The position numbers were made by a program, and so were the translations under genes. 64,000 nt of DNA, taken from contig SRSI01000078.1 in assembly GCA_005656395.1 (NCBI GenBank), forward strand, positions 868,001 to 932,000. The letters run 5' to 3'. This document shows positions 23,700-37,080 of the stretch, piece after piece. The notes beneath the pieces are model-generated. The model did no database searches and had not been told where the DNA came from. It saw only the letters and a list, made by a program, of their open reading frames with translations. The first letter of the stretch is position 1. Each line of letters begins with the position of its first letter. The stretch comes from Strongyloides papillosus. Lineage: Eukaryota > Nematoda > Chromadorea > Rhabditida > Strongyloididae.

Positions 23700-24902
23700 T
23701 TATCCAGCTCCAACATCACCTCTATTTTTGGATCCTTTTGATACATCCCAAATACAATTTTTATTAATTTCATTTTTATACCATGATAACATTTTATTAT
23801 AAGCCATCTCCTGTGTATAAGGAATATTTGGTTTGAAGTAAAGACACATTTTGCGATCAGAAAATCCAAGAGCATATTTAAACAAAAATATTTTAGCTAT
23901 ATCACTAATCGCTGTTTGTTCAATATTAAAGTTCATAGAACGTTTCAAATATTCATAGAATCTTTCAATTGTAAAGGCAATAACATTTGTACCATGATCA
24001 CAAGTATCATAACCATTTATTTGAAGTAATGTTAAGAAAAAATTATGTATATTAGTACAGGCTGAGTTATCCATTACATATAAAAATACATTTTTATGTT
24101 TGTTATTTGAATCAAAAATACGTTTCATTGAGATTGTCATAAAATAAGCAAGATTTCCTGCATAAATCTATATATTTACAATATAAATTAATTTGAACAT
24201 TAAACTTACAAATTGTTGTAAACCATTACTTTGTCCTTCGACAAACTTGAGTAATCCTTCATTCTCTTTGCACAATTTTAGTAGAGCATTTATAATTTTA
24301 CAATTCCCTTCTCCATAGATTATTGTTGGTCTTAGACATATCAATTGAATTCTACCACCATTTTTAGTCTGTGTTGTCTCGGCAAACTCTCTTAAATAGA
24401 TTTCACCTTTAGTTTTTGTCTCACCATAGACACCTAAAATGTATCCGGAAGTACTTAAACCTGAATAATTATCTTCAGATAATCCAAAATTATCTTGACT
24501 AGATAGGTTACAATATGCATTTCCCAAATAAACAACATTTGTAATATTATTTTCAACAATACATCGACACAAACATTCAACAGATTTTACATTCTTTTCC
24601 CAATACTCCTTGTCAGAGGTTGCAGTAAAATTTCTATTCGTATAATCAAAAGATTTCTCAGCTAGATGAAAAACACCAGTTACATTCTCCAAAGCTTCCT
24701 TAAATTTTTCCTCATCACATATATTTATTTGATAATGCTTCATTGGGATATTTCTTTCAATTTCTATCAATGGATTGAATGGTTTAAGGTCAATTGTCTT
24801 AATTTCACAAATATTTAAAATATCTTGATTTTCTTGAAGGTATTTGATAAGATGTTGACCTGGAAGTCCCGAAGCTCCAGTAATAGCTATCACATTAGTC
24901 AT
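23700..24902 (-). CDS. 3beta-hydroxysteroid dehydrogenase/isomerase family protein
   Basis: Two exons, 24902..24210 and 24167..23700, are joined in phase 0 over a 42-bp intron (GTAAGT...ATATAG), giving 386 aa. The N-terminus has the Rossmann motif ITGASGLPGQHLIKYL. The middle has GVFHLAEKSFD, VVYLGNAYC and the catalytic Tyr-x-x-x-Lys as YGETKTKGE, followed by LICLRPTIIYGEGN. After the splice, QQFIYAGNLAYFMTIS matches the family's VHVDNLA region. Enzymes of this family oxidise 3beta-hydroxysteroids with NAD+ and shift the double bond; nematode members have been linked to dafachronic-acid-type hormone synthesis, but there are several paralogues and the substrate here is not known. TATTTTTTAG six bases before the ATG is a likely trans-splice acceptor. 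Confidence 0.88.
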
Positions 24903-26331
24903 TGTTAACTAAAAAATATTAGAATTATTAAATATATTTATACGATATCTTATAAATGGGATAGTCAAAATTTTATATGTCAATATATTTATAAATAAAA
25001 GTCAAGGTTTATTTTCGTATATTGATGTATTTACAAAGGTTAACCATATATACTCATAAAAATCATAAAAAATGATTAAAAAGTTACAAAATATAATGAT
25101 AATATAATTATTTTCCTGATTTTTTTCTCATGCGAAGAGAATAATTAATTTCAGTTAGTTAATGAAATAAATAATAGAAATAGAAAATTTTTATCTATAA
25201 TATATGCACCTATTTAATTAAAGGAGATATTAAATTGGTGGTAAATAAAATAAAAGTTGTAATCAGTTTAAGTAAAATAAATAAACTTCTAAATCATTTT
25301 AACAATATCCAGTTAACTTTTAAAGGCCTTAAATAATAAATACACATTTTACTTTATCATGATCTTTTCTATTTCATTGATAAAATCTACACATAACCTA
25401 TCTATTCCTATTTATTCAAATTGTCATAAATTTAGATCACCTTTGAATACATATTTCAGAAAAGCTGATAACAATCTTTTTGGCATATATTGAAGTACAA
25501 AGAAATTACTCTTAATTTAAAATTTTAATTAGAACTATAAAAAAATTTTAAACTTACTTGTTATCATTTGAATAGACAATGCGTGACAAACTACAAAATA
25601 TTTTATAAGTATGCCCTTAATTTTAACCAATTATTTATGTGTATATTTCAGTATATGCCAATGAATTCTTATCGAAAATATGGTAACAATTTGATTAATA
25701 ATGGTTAATATACGTCTTTTTTCCAATTAAAAATTTTTTAATATATAAATGGAGTAAATAAAGCCCTATTTTAATGATTTTTTATATTCCCACTTTTATA
25801 ACCTTTTTAAAAATTATATCGTAGTCCGTATGTTTTGTAGTTTGTTTTTATTCTAAAAATTGTACAGAATAAATTTATCTATATTTTTTCTTAATTGTGA
25901 TATTTTAAATAATTATTTAGTTATTGTGGATAAAAATTAATTTAAATTTAAAATGAACCACATATACCCATTTATTTACAGGTAAGATTTTATTAAATAA
26001 TTTTTTTGCCAAAAACACTAAAATTATCAGATGTAAAAGTGAGACATTAAATTTCTTTAACTTAAAAATAATTACAGTAATAATTTTAATAAAATTAATT
26101 TCAAGGTCTTTTTAAAATTTACAATATTTTATTCTTAAATTGTCACAACAAGAAATTATTATCTTTAAAGTATTTTTTTGCTAGTTTTGCATATATTATT
26201 TTTTTACAATACTACTTATTCCAGTTAGCTATAGTTTTAATTATGAAAATTGGTCTGCCTCTAACTAACAATTAATAAAAAAATGTAATAACGAGTATTA
26301 GAAATTGCGATATTATGTAATATAAATTACT
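24903..26331. other. AT-rich intergenic region
   Basis: This lies between two minus-strand genes. I see no gene or clear repeat. It should contain the promoter of the 3beta-HSD-like gene and the 3' UTR of the PAQR gene. Confidence 0.4.
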
Positions 26332-27352
26332 TCATACTATTGTTATATTTGTTTTATGTAACGTAATAGATTCATAAATATTTTTTCCATAAGCTAATTG
26401 ACATGCATCTTCACTAGAGTAATAGTAACCCAACAATTTTATTCCTGCTGAATGCCAATTTGCAAGTGCTACCAAAATTAATAAATGCCACCATTGATGA
26501 CTACATCCAATCATATCAAATGTTCCATGAGATAATCTTTCTGGTATCAAGGATGCATAAAAGAAAAATGCTGCTATAAGAAGGATGTATAAGAATATTA
26601 TTGAAGGTATCCATTTTCTAACGTGTGGTGAATCAAAACCACCATATAAACGAATCCAATGAATTGTTGGATATATTCCAAATGCTATAATTGTCATATA
26701 AGCCATTTGTAAAAAACCAATTCTTGAATTTTTAAATAATTTAAAATCTAATGAATCTCTTTTGAAAGGGATGTATAATGAGATAACACTAATAAATGAT
26801 AGACCAATAAGATATGCATTTAAGATATCTGGAAAGCAATAAAATGATGTATAAATCCCACCTAAATAAACTCCTAATAAGGCACATGATATACCAAAAA
26901 CATCTAATTGAAGCCATCTTTTCCTTTCTTCACTATTTATACATCCAAACAAATGATATAAAGTTGAAAACAACATACATAACTATAAAATACAATAATA
27001 AAATATTTTTTTTTCTTTTTACCTGTGATCCTAATAACGATAAAGAAAAAAATAAATGATCTGAGACTGAGGCCCCAAATGAAGCTAAATAATTATAATT
27101 TGTATCATACTGACAAAATGTAAAATACACTAAACCCAGTAAATGGCTCCAAATATTTATGGTTTCATTATTCCACCGAAACATACTCCATAGACACATT
27201 TTTATTGGCATTTCAGTTGGTCGATATGATGTGTATATATGATCATTTAACCACAAACATGGATCAAGATCATTTTTATTAATTAATTTTATATGTTTAT
27301 GTTTTATACAAAATGGCTTTGTAATACAATCTATACATTTTTTAGTACCCAT
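26332..27352 (-). CDS. paqr-3: PAQR-family seven-pass membrane protein, PAQR3-like
   Basis: Exons 27352..27023 and 26982..26332 are joined in phase 0 over a 40-bp intron, giving 326 aa. I start at the ATG of MGTKKCIDCIT because TTTTTGCAG lies 48 nt before it and looks like a trans-splice acceptor; the open frame extends further upstream without an ATG. Signature features are WNNETINIWSHLLGLVYF, QLCMLFSTLYHLFGC, LQLDVFGIS, GIYPTIHWIRLYGG and GCSHQWWHLLILVALANWH. The first-loop Ser-x3-His and the later His-x3-His (SHQWWH) match the zinc-binding histidines of PAQR proteins. The closest family member I recognise is human PAQR3 (RKTG), a Golgi protein that holds RAF and acts in lipid/sterol control. 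Seven membrane helices fit the hydropathy. Confidence 0.9.
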
Positions 27353-29539
27353 ATTTAATAGTAGATTTATCTTTAAATTATGATCTATAAATTTGTTAAG
27401 CTGCAAAAACAATTAGATTTTTAAGGTAAATATAAAAATGGTTGTTTCAAGAGGAATGAATTTAAATTTACTTTACATTTAACTATAAATAATAAAAGGG
27501 AATTAAAAGTTTGTTGTGTAATTAATAATGTTAAATGGTATTGCTTAGTACTAGTAAGAATGAAATAAAATAATGGACAATTTTTATGCAAATAAAGTTA
27601 GTGGAAATTAAAATGGCGATCGGAATGAGAATTATCTTCAATATTCACTTTCAATAAAACTTTTTCTCTCACAAAGTTGATGGATAAACAATATATATCT
27701 TTATCCATTTACTTTTAATAATTTATCATCGCCCCTCGAGCAATCTAGAAAAATTTAACTATTTATAGTATAATATTGTGTAGAATTAGAAAATCACTAT
27801 TGTTATTATTCTATAAAGTGGTAAATTAATGATACAATTTTGTTGTTTAATAAGAAAAATATATAATAAATTTTTACAAGATAAAAGAGAAATGTAAAAA
27901 GACAAATTTATATAAATATCTGATTAATAATTACAACTAAGCATAATGTCAATACTAAAAATAAGGTTATTAATTCACATTAATTTATCAACGAACACTT
28001 CTCATGTATATTACCATCAAATAAATCAAAATGCAAAAATGGAAAAAATTATTAGAAATTACTTGTATAATTTTTTTACATGAAAAATTTATACATTTAT
28101 CATATCAATAACATTTTTAAAAAATTATCCGAATTATAATATATCAAAGTTTAAAGATAAACTTTACTATCTGACCTTTAAATTTTTTATAAACGTTAAA
28201 AAAATTATAAAATCTATTTATTATTTTAATAGGTAAAGAAAACATATATTATATATACATTTCCAAAATAATTAAATTTGACACAACGTCATTTCAATTT
28301 AGAAGTAAAAAAAAATTTTATACATCCTGTAAAATCCATACTGCATATCCTGATTTTTGTATACACAAATACGTTAAAAGGAAATAAGAAATAAATTTTA
28401 AACTAGTTTTTCAATATCTAAATAATATTAATATTAAATTTTAATAACTATTTTTTTTAATTTTCATCGATTTTATATGTTAATGAGGGTAATTAAAAAT
28501 CTATAATTATTGTCTTTAATATACTTTCATGCATTTCATAATCTTATTAGTAATGTTTGCATTGAATTTTGTATTAATTTCTTAGGTATAATTTATTAAA
28601 CATCTTACGGGTATTTTATAAGTATTTCTTTTAGATATATTTTCAATAAAATCCGTAATACTTTTCTATTTTGTATCATTCATTATAAAGTAGATAGTTT
28701 TAAAAACATAAATTTTATAAACTGGCTGGCAGTTAAGAATTGTAAATATATTGAAACTTTTAAAACAATGAAAGGAAAATTTTTATCTTACTTTTTAAGT
28801 AAATATAAATATTGTTAAAAGAAATTATCTTATTTCAGTGTCACTATAGATTATAACGATCAAAATATCTTAACATCATTTTCGGATAATCAAAAAATAT
28901 GTTAAAACGATAACTCTCAACAATATACGTTGTGGATTAATAGAGAAACATAATTGAAAGGTATGAAAAATCACAATATAATAATGAACAATATATATCG
29001 AATGAATTGAATTTTATAAATTTAAATATTGATTATAAAACTTTCATTTCAATGCAATGATTTTTTGATTTTGTTACCAAATATTTTACTTAACTCATAG
29101 TTATTAAAAAGTTTTTACTTTATTACCTTAATAATCAAATTTAGTTTACGTTTCTTTTTTTCAACATTTTGATATTTATTTAGTTATAATTTTAAACATA
29201 TAACAATTATAGTCTTATTCCTTTATAAACATTTATTCATATTGTTATGAGATATTATGTAATGCAAATTTTTTCATTTAATTTTCAAACAACAAATGAT
29301 CTATTTAATAAAAAAGCACTTTTTTTATATGACTTCATAGTCATTTATCTTATAGTTATCTGTGATTTGAGGTCATGGATTTTATAAGGAATTATAAATT
29401 GAAAAAAGTTCCCAGTATATTTTCTCTTACAATAAGTTACCTTTTAAAAATAATTTTTTCTTTAAAAATTGGAAACAATTGAAGACTTAAATAAATTGAT
29501 TTAAAAAGTATAATTAAGTATGTAAATGGAAATTCCATT
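27353..29539. other. AT-rich intergenic region
   Basis: No gene seen. A perfect 9-bp hairpin (ATGGATAAA/TTTATCCAT, 11-nt loop) sits at 27680-27708 in a locally less AT-rich patch (27600-27745); its function is unknown and it may be chance. Confidence 0.4.
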
Positions 29540-30290
29540 ATACTTAGCCATTTTTGAAATATTCATTTTACATATTGGGGATTTTATCATTCTAATTAGT
29601 TGCTGATGTTTAAGGATAATCTTGAAATACCTTTCCTATTGTAATTATTACCAACAAAAATGTATCTTGATAAAATTGGTTCAAGAATCTAGAACAATAT
29701 CTTTATTTCCTCGTCTATCAATTCATGTTATAGTTTAGTATTAATTAATCAAGAATTTCTATATCAGAAATTTGAGAATTAATAACGTATTTTTAAAAGC
29801 AAGTTTGGATTATTGATTTTCTCCAGACATTCTTTTTTAGTTTTTTTTTTTACAATATCTAACCAATAATACTGAATCTTTAGTCTATTTTACTATACAA
29901 TAAGATAATAGAATATTAATTATGGAGTGTTACTTTAAGGAAGTTAAATATTTTCACTAGATGTACACATCATATTATCCAATCGTCTACTTTTAGTTTC
30001 TTTATAATCAATTACAAATTTAGAACACAGTTGAGATATTTCTGTCAATGCTAAATGATTCATACTTCTATATTTTAGTTTTATCATAGTCTACAATCAT
30101 AATTTATTAAATGTCACAGAATTTGTAAAGTTACCTATACCACTTCTTTTGGTGCTTACTTATCAGTTAAGTAATTTAATTGACAAATATTACCAGTAAA
30201 GTTTTGTTTAAACCTACCATAAGAAGAAATATATCGTTTTGGTGCAAAGAAAAAAGTTTGGAGAAAGTTAGATGTTTATATTAATAAATC
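29540..30290 (-). pseudogene. Possible decayed coding sequence
   Basis: On the minus strand, short open stretches with coding-like composition lie next to each other in different frames: FAPKRYISSYGRFKQNF near 30240 and MNHLALTEISQLCSKFV followed by KETKSRRLDNMMC near 30060-29960. Stops and shifts separate them. It could be a relic of a transposon or gene, but no family motif is recognisable. Confidence 0.2.
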
Positions 30291-30711
30291 ATTCCTATAG
30301 TTATAAAAAATTATCGGATAAGGTATGCGATTTTAAAAAATAAATTTTTATTTTGATATAATAGTTGTCTTAAATAAGATTAGATGGTTGTTTGAATATA
30401 GTTATTATAGCTGTAAAATTTATTGTCTATAAAATTACAGAATATTTAAAATATATAAACAATATAATTACCTGTCTTTATTTATAAGCACGTCTTTAAG
30501 TTAAGAAACAGGAAACTCAATTGAATATTTGGAAAAATTATTTTTATTTATTGTATCTTTTTACGTTAAAAATTTAAAATAATAAAAAAAAGATTTTAAA
30601 ATTAAATAAACATTGATAAATAATTATAAATTTTATTACTTGCGTGATAAATTTAAAACGAAGACGTATTATTGTCTTACTGTTTAAAAAGTAGTTTTAG
30701 AACTTTTTACA

Positions 30712-31479
30712 CTATGGATATATTTTTTTATACCGAATAAATGTATGTTCTTGCATTCTATGTGTTAATGTTTCCATATCTAATCTAGCTTCAAGAGTTG
30801 TTGAATCTAACAAAGTCCATTCTCTTACAACATCATGAACCGGAAGATCACGACTAAATGATATCCTTCCAATGTCTATTAATCTTAATTTTAAATGATT
30901 ATATGTTGCTTCACCTTCCTCTATTGTGACAAATCCATTACTCATAACAGTATTTAATGCTACGTGATTTGTCCCTGGTTTAACTGTAATAAATCCTGAT
31001 TCTGTATGCAATTCTTCTTGATCATTAATTGACCAAGCATTAGCGGAATAATTTAATGCTTTAGTGGCTGTTAATTCATCATCAGGTATACTTATTTCTA
31101 TTTGCTCTCCATATGTAAATTTAGGAATGGTTGGGAAAGTTACTTTTCCATCGTGTTCTGAACGCCAAATACCAACAAGCCATGATAGAAGGCGTAAACT
31201 TTCAGGCAGTCTTCTTATATCAAATCCTTTAGAAAATATATTATTTTTTTGTAGTCTTTACTTACTTTTGGAAAATTTTATACAAACACCACATGATTTT
31301 TTGCAACTTCTAGCAATATAATCGGTTGTAGAACATTGACTTGGTTCTTGAGCAACCCAATCAGCGCAATTATGGTCAAGATCAATGCAATCTCTCTCTA
31401 TTTGAGTTGTAGCAAATGATTTACTATATAACATTATAGAATAAAGAATAAATAAAATGTGTATGTTTCTTAACATCAT
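30712..31479 (-). CDS. Secreted ShK-domain protein fused to a nitrobindin/THAP4-type haem-binding barrel
   Basis: Exons 31479..31266 and 31226..30712 join over a 39-bp intron (GTAAGT...CTAAAG), giving 242 aa. A signal peptide covers about residues 1-23 (ILFILYSIMLYSKSFA). Residues 29-67 carry six cysteines in the ShK/SXC pattern: DCIDLDHNCADW, QCSTTDY, RSCKKSCGVC. The rest, about 165 residues, matches the C-terminal nitrobindin domain of THAP4: LSWLVGIWRSE, FTYGEQIEISIP, TESGFITVKPGTNHVAL, VTIEEGEATYNHL, GRISFSR and the closing YKKIYP. Aligning the C-termini puts His232 where THAP4 has its proximal haem ligand. Nitrobindins are ten-stranded barrels that bind haem and react with NO or peroxynitrite. 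Here the protein should be exported. The partner of the ShK part is unknown. Confidence 0.88.
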
Positions 31480-34400
31480 TAAATTATTAAATTTAATTTT
31501 CTAACTGAAAATATATTTATTAAATTAGAATATATACTATCATAATATAGAATGTGATCAATTTTAATTTTACAAATGTCAATTGAGGTCTATATTGGTT
31601 ACGAATAGTAATTTAATATCAATGAAAAATATTTATTGTTAAAGATGATCATAAATGGTGAAGTGATATGAAGTTGTATAAAGTCATTAATTGTTGTTAT
31701 GTCTTAATTAATATAGTATAATATATCAAAATGAAATTTTACTATGGAAAAGGTAATGATGTTATAAATACTAATAATGGACATGCAACATTTCTTACTT
31801 TTATATACATAATAAATAAGCTAGATTTACAAAATATTAAATGAAATGTTTTACACATGATAAACTTTTATTTTCTAGTAAAAAACGTCTTTTTTATATT
31901 TACTAAATAGAAGTAAGGAAAGTATCTGCTTTTACAAAACTTACCTATGTTAACAATTGCAATTTAATTATACTTAGTTTGTAATAAATGATTTCTTCTT
32001 TTGGTGTTGTTAGAGATAATAACTCGTTACTACCACTAAGAAATATTTAAATAATTTTTTGAACATTAAAAAATATCATGATCTCTTTAATATCTATTAA
32101 ATTTACATTTACCTTCAATGTCAAATGGCAAATATTTTAGCGAGTAATTTAAGCACAAAACAGGCTAAACTTTTTTTATTTTTATCATTTACTTTAAAAA
32201 ATGTTTTAATTTCAAAATCATGGGAATTAATTTATTAAATCTTTATATTAATTTATTATGAAACATTATAATGGTAAGTAATTACTATGAAACTGATTTA
32301 ATGAATTATAAAAGGTATATAATATTGATAATAATTTATTTAATGTAAAATTAAAGATTATAATAACAAAACAAATATATTAACTTAATTAACAAGTTGT
32401 TTCTTGCATTTTTAAAAGTACCATATAGTGTTACATAAAATTGTATAAATATAAGTAAACAGATATCAATTATTTATTACCTCAACATATTTTTACCTCC
32501 AACAAATATATATTTATTTGTTTACCCTTATAATTTAATAAATTCTAGCAATTATTTTAAGTAGAAGATTTGTTTATAAGAATCAAATATATGATAATTA
32601 TTTACAAATACTTTTACTTCTTTTTGATATATAATATCATCAAAATGTATCATTTTCAGTAAAAATACAAATAATATATATAGATGAAACTATTCATTTG
32701 CCTGCTTAAATGGTTAAATAAATTATAATTTTTTCTAAATCTTTTTTTTATTTCCTTCCATCTGTCAAACTTTTTATTTACATTCTTAAATTTATTTAAG
32801 TGATTTTCTTATTTTGAAAAAAGTTTCTAATATTATTTTTAGATGAAAAAATATTATACTTCATTTTCCATATACTTTTATACAATGTATCCCTCAATTA
32901 TTTAACCGAAACATTTCTTCTACATGTTAAATTGTTTAAATTTTTGAATTACAACAAAGTTTATCTTTAAATTATTTATTATTAGGAGTTTCTATTAAAT
33001 AAATACAATAATGTTAAAAAATATGTTAAAAATTTTACAGTTGCTATTCTAACGTTAATTTCGAGAATTATTAAATTTGCGGAACATTTTATTTACTAAA
33101 AACTTTAAATTTTTTTATATTGATAGAAATATTAAAAATTTTAGTTTATTTAAATATAACATTTCATTAATTAATTAATAAACTTTAACTGTCATTACTC
33201 GTATTAAATTTTTTAATTTATTGTGTAAATATATAAAATAGTAGTTATCTAAAAATATATCATATGAAATCATTGAATCATCACATTCTGACCTCAAACT
33301 TACTACAAATATAACTATTGTCAATGAAAAGAAATTTTATATATGTTATAAAGTAAAATGCTCGCTTAAGAATGTTTATAACTCAAACATTAGCATCAAT
33401 TTTCTTCTGATATAAGGAACAAATTTGTTCTATCATTTCAATTTTTTAGAACTCTCAATAATGTTAAAAAATTTTTTCATAATATTCAAAAAAGTAAAGT
33501 TTATAGATATAATATTTTATATTATTTCGAAAATTTTATTTGGTGGACTGTTTCTATATTAATGTAAATAAAACTCGATTCAAAATCACTATCATAAGAA
33601 TTTCCTGGTATATTAAACAAGTTTTATTAAAAAAATCATATATTATAATAGATTATTCAATACAACTTTATTTATATTTATTCTCAACTAGTACCTAATT
33701 TTTATAACAATTTATTTAATAATTTAGATAGTTTCTCTTAAGTTATAACGTTCTAAAATTTTAAATGTTTTTGCTAAAAAATTTAATAAAAACAACAAAG
33801 ATTTTATAGTCAGTATAAATTGTATTTTTAAAAACATATTCAAAATTTTACTTTTATGTTTATAATGGTATATATATACTCAATATACTACTTATTTTAT
33901 AAATCTTCTTAATATAAGTAAATCTATTGAAAGAATAAAGGGCAAAATACGTGAAATATTATTTATAATATATCCACCAAAAAATTTTGTTATTTTTATT
34001 TGTCAAAAAAGATTATTTATATTTTAATGCTTGATAATTTAAAAACAAGTTGCAGCCATTGCTACTTCTTACAATACCTATAGAATTATAATGTTGTTAA
34101 AATATGATGAATAGTATCAATATTTGAAACCACTATATATAAAGTATTATATTTACATGTAACATGTTCTTAATGATAAAAACTATAATATATTTTTATT
34201 GTATAAAATTATACATTATTTCTACTGGCACTTTACTAAACTAGTCATATCTATTTTATTTTCATTCAATGGCACTTACATGACTTTTTCAGGGGCATAT
34301 ATGTAGATTAGACAACTACTAATTTCTTTTAATAAATATTTGGTCCATTATATTAAAAATTCTGGATAAACCAGAAAGTAAAAGTATTATTATAATTTTA

Positions 34401-34573
34401 TTACACTCAATAGAGAGCTATTATTTCTTATTAACTATTATTACATCATAATCTCAATTATTATTTTAAATGTTATACTTAATTAAAAAATAATATCATT
34501 ATGAATTTATTTTTTTTTAAACTTATAAATATAATTTTTAGCTGTCAAGTAAATTTTGATATAATTGATAATT
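31480..34573. other. AT-rich intergenic region
   Basis: This 3.1-kb spacer lies between divergent genes. I see no gene. TTTTTAG at 34535-34541, 32 nt before the next start codon, is a likely trans-splice acceptor for the b561 gene. Confidence 0.4.
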
Positions 34574-36325
34574 ATGAATTTGCAAACAAATTCCTATTTT
34601 TTCATTCTACTAATTTTGTTGGTAATTTCTTTATTGTCAAAATGCCAAAATAATTTTGATGTAACAGAATGTAGTGTTACAAAAGGGTGCATTTTATACC
34701 CCCAAAATTGTAATCCAAATACCAATTGTATTTATTTCTTTTCATACTATGAACAAAACAATAGGTTAATAATGGAAATTGGGGGAAATATTTCCGTGTT
34801 GAACAATGGTTATGTAGCTGCTGGTTTTTCAAGTGATTCTAACATGGTATTTACACATAATCTTTGATTATAAAGTTTAAAAAAAATTATTTTTTTTAGG
34901 GTGATGACGCTGTCACTGAATGTTCTTCTTTTAATGGTGCTCCATTTAGTGGGAGATTGTCATACAATCCAGCTAAAAGCAATAGAGTTGTTGATGTATC
35001 GAAGGTAGGTAAAATATTTTATTTGACTAACGAATTGTTTACCCAATATTCAATTATTAAAAAACTATAGTGTGTTAAAATTTTTTAAAATATAATTAAA
35101 TTTTGAATGATAAATTAAAAATTTTGGTAATGTAATTTAATTTTTTAGGATGCAAACAATGAAGATATGTTAATAACAAAAATGGTTTCTCTTACAAATG
35201 GTATTTTATATTGTAGTTTAAATCAATCAATGAGTCCTCCATCATCTTTTGCAAATTCTAATGAAGTATTAAAAGGAACAACGCAAACATACTATATCTT
35301 TTTAGCTTCCGGTTCAACAAATGGAAATAATTTGAGAATACATTCACTTGATACTAATTCACAATTATTCCCATACATTTCACCTCAATCTGTTGAAGTT
35401 AAACGTTATAAAAGAGATGGAACTGGACAGGTAACATTAGGGGGATCAACAAATACCATAACTAATGCGACAAATTCAAATGCATTAAATGATAGTGCTG
35501 CTGCTTATCAAAAATATAGAAGATTATTAAAACAAATTCATGGAATACTTATGATTCTTGGGTGGAGCATTTTTTTAACAACTGGAATACTTGCTGCAAG
35601 GTATCTTAAAGGGAATTGGCCAAATACCAAAATATGTGGAATACTAATATGGTTCCATCTTCATAGAACTTTAAATATCATAGGAATTGGAGCAACAATA
35701 GCATCTTTTGCTATAATATTTGTTGCTGAAGAGTGGAGGTGGGCAGGTCCATCAATCTACAAGACTGATGAACAGAATCAATCATGGGGTTCAGTTCATT
35801 CAATACTTGGTTTGTTAGCATGTTGCATTGCATGGGCACAACCAATTGGTGCTGTGTTCCGTTGTTCACCAGACTCAACGTTTAGGATAATATTTAGACT
35901 TCTTCACGGATTTTTTGGAATTTTAGCATGGTTAGGAGCTCTTGCTGCGACAATGATAGCTATTGTTCATTTTAAATCGCTTTACACCAACTCTACTGCT
36001 GCATTAGCACTGTATATAACATATATTGTTGCTACTGGAATTGTTATAATAGCAAATGAATTTTTAACAATAAGATTGTGGCTTATTACAAGGAAAGCTG
36101 TTCATTCATCAGAAATTGAAATGGTACAAGTAAAGAATGGTAAAACTCATGTAGAGAGAAGTGATAATGTTAAAAAGGTAAGTATTAAAATTAAGAAATT
36201 TCATTTATTTTTGTTAATAATTCTTCTTCTAGTTCTATAATCTTCGTTATCCAGTATTTTTATTCTTTTTGTTTGTATCTATTGGAACTTGTGTTGCCAT
36301 TTGCTGTCTTATTGGACTATCATAA
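34574..36325 (+). CDS. DOMON + cytochrome b561 protein (ferric-chelate reductase 1-like)
   Basis: Four exons, 34574..34846, 34900..35004, 35149..36177 and 36233..36325, all in phase 0, encode 499 aa. I start at ATG MNLQTNSYFF rather than at an upstream in-frame TTG. A signal peptide (FFILLILLVISLLSKC) precedes a DOMON domain (about 28-215; GYVAAGFSSDSNMGDDAV). The b561 core follows with its four haem-ligand histidines: QIHGILMILGW, FHLHRTLNIIG, WGSVHSILGL and RLLHGFFGILAW. A last helix is encoded by exon 4 (FLFFLFVSIGTCVAICCLIG). The protein should pass electrons across a membrane to extracellular acceptors such as ferric chelates. Vertebrate FRRS1 also has a reeler domain, absent here. Exact nematode orthologue not determined. 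Confidence 0.9.
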
Positions 36326-36534
36326 GAAAAGTTTAACTAACTACATGATAACTGCAAATGTAAAATTGTAATAATTATATTTCTATGTTAAATATCATAA
36401 TTCGTTGATATTTTAAATATTATTTTGTTTAATAAATAATAAATACAATAAAATATAAAAAAGGCAATTACTTTTTATTTTTCTGTTGAAGAAATTATAA
36501 AAAAGGACCATTTATCTATACCATTTATGTTTTT
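36326..36534. other. 3' flank of the b561 gene
   Basis: AT-rich 3' UTR. AATAAA-like hexamers occur near 36430-36450 and may serve as polyadenylation signals. Confidence 0.35.
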
Positions 36535-36721
36535 GTCGGCAGTTGGCTCACGGTATCAACTGTCTATAAAAATTTACATAAGGTGTAAACTCAAATAAAA
36601 ATAAATTTTATATATATATCTTTTAAATTATTAAAAAATCGTCCTATTATTTCATAATAAAAAAATAATTTACGTTCTAATATGAACACTAGCCAGAAGT
36701 ATGATGGAGCCAACGGCTGAC
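36535..36721. repeat. Imperfect inverted repeat with 157-bp spacer
   Basis: GTCGGCAGTTGGCTC at 36535-36549 is mirrored by GAGCCAACGGCTGAC at 36707-36721 (12 of 15 pair), and weaker pairing extends outward (accat... blocks). The arms are much more GC-rich than their surroundings. This fits a short MITE-like element or a long hairpin; no target duplication is clear. Confidence 0.4.
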
Positions 36722-37080
36722 ATTTCTAGAATAAAAGATGGTACACGTGAGGACTTACACATCTATATTTCTAACACTTTACCCATTCTTGGAATATAAA
36801 GGTGCTATTGTTTTTATTTTATGGTTAATTAAGACATTATAATTTTTAATAGTTACCATAGATAAATCTAGATTTTAACCATTGTTTTAAAACTACAAGT
36901 ATTAAAAACATATTTAAGTTTCTAATTAATGTAATGTTTTTGCGTAAAAAGTTGTTTTTATTAATATAAAAAGCTTAATTTCTGTCTACTCTTTAACTTC
37001 ATGAACGGAAGCTCATTAACAAATTTGAATTTTTTAATGTTAGTATTCATTAGTAAGTTCAAAAGGGTAATATGAGAATC

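Noticed and set aside
27680..27708. Perfect 9-bp hairpin ATGGATAAA/TTTATCCAT
   Set aside because: AT-rich and isolated; not enough to call an RNA gene or terminator.
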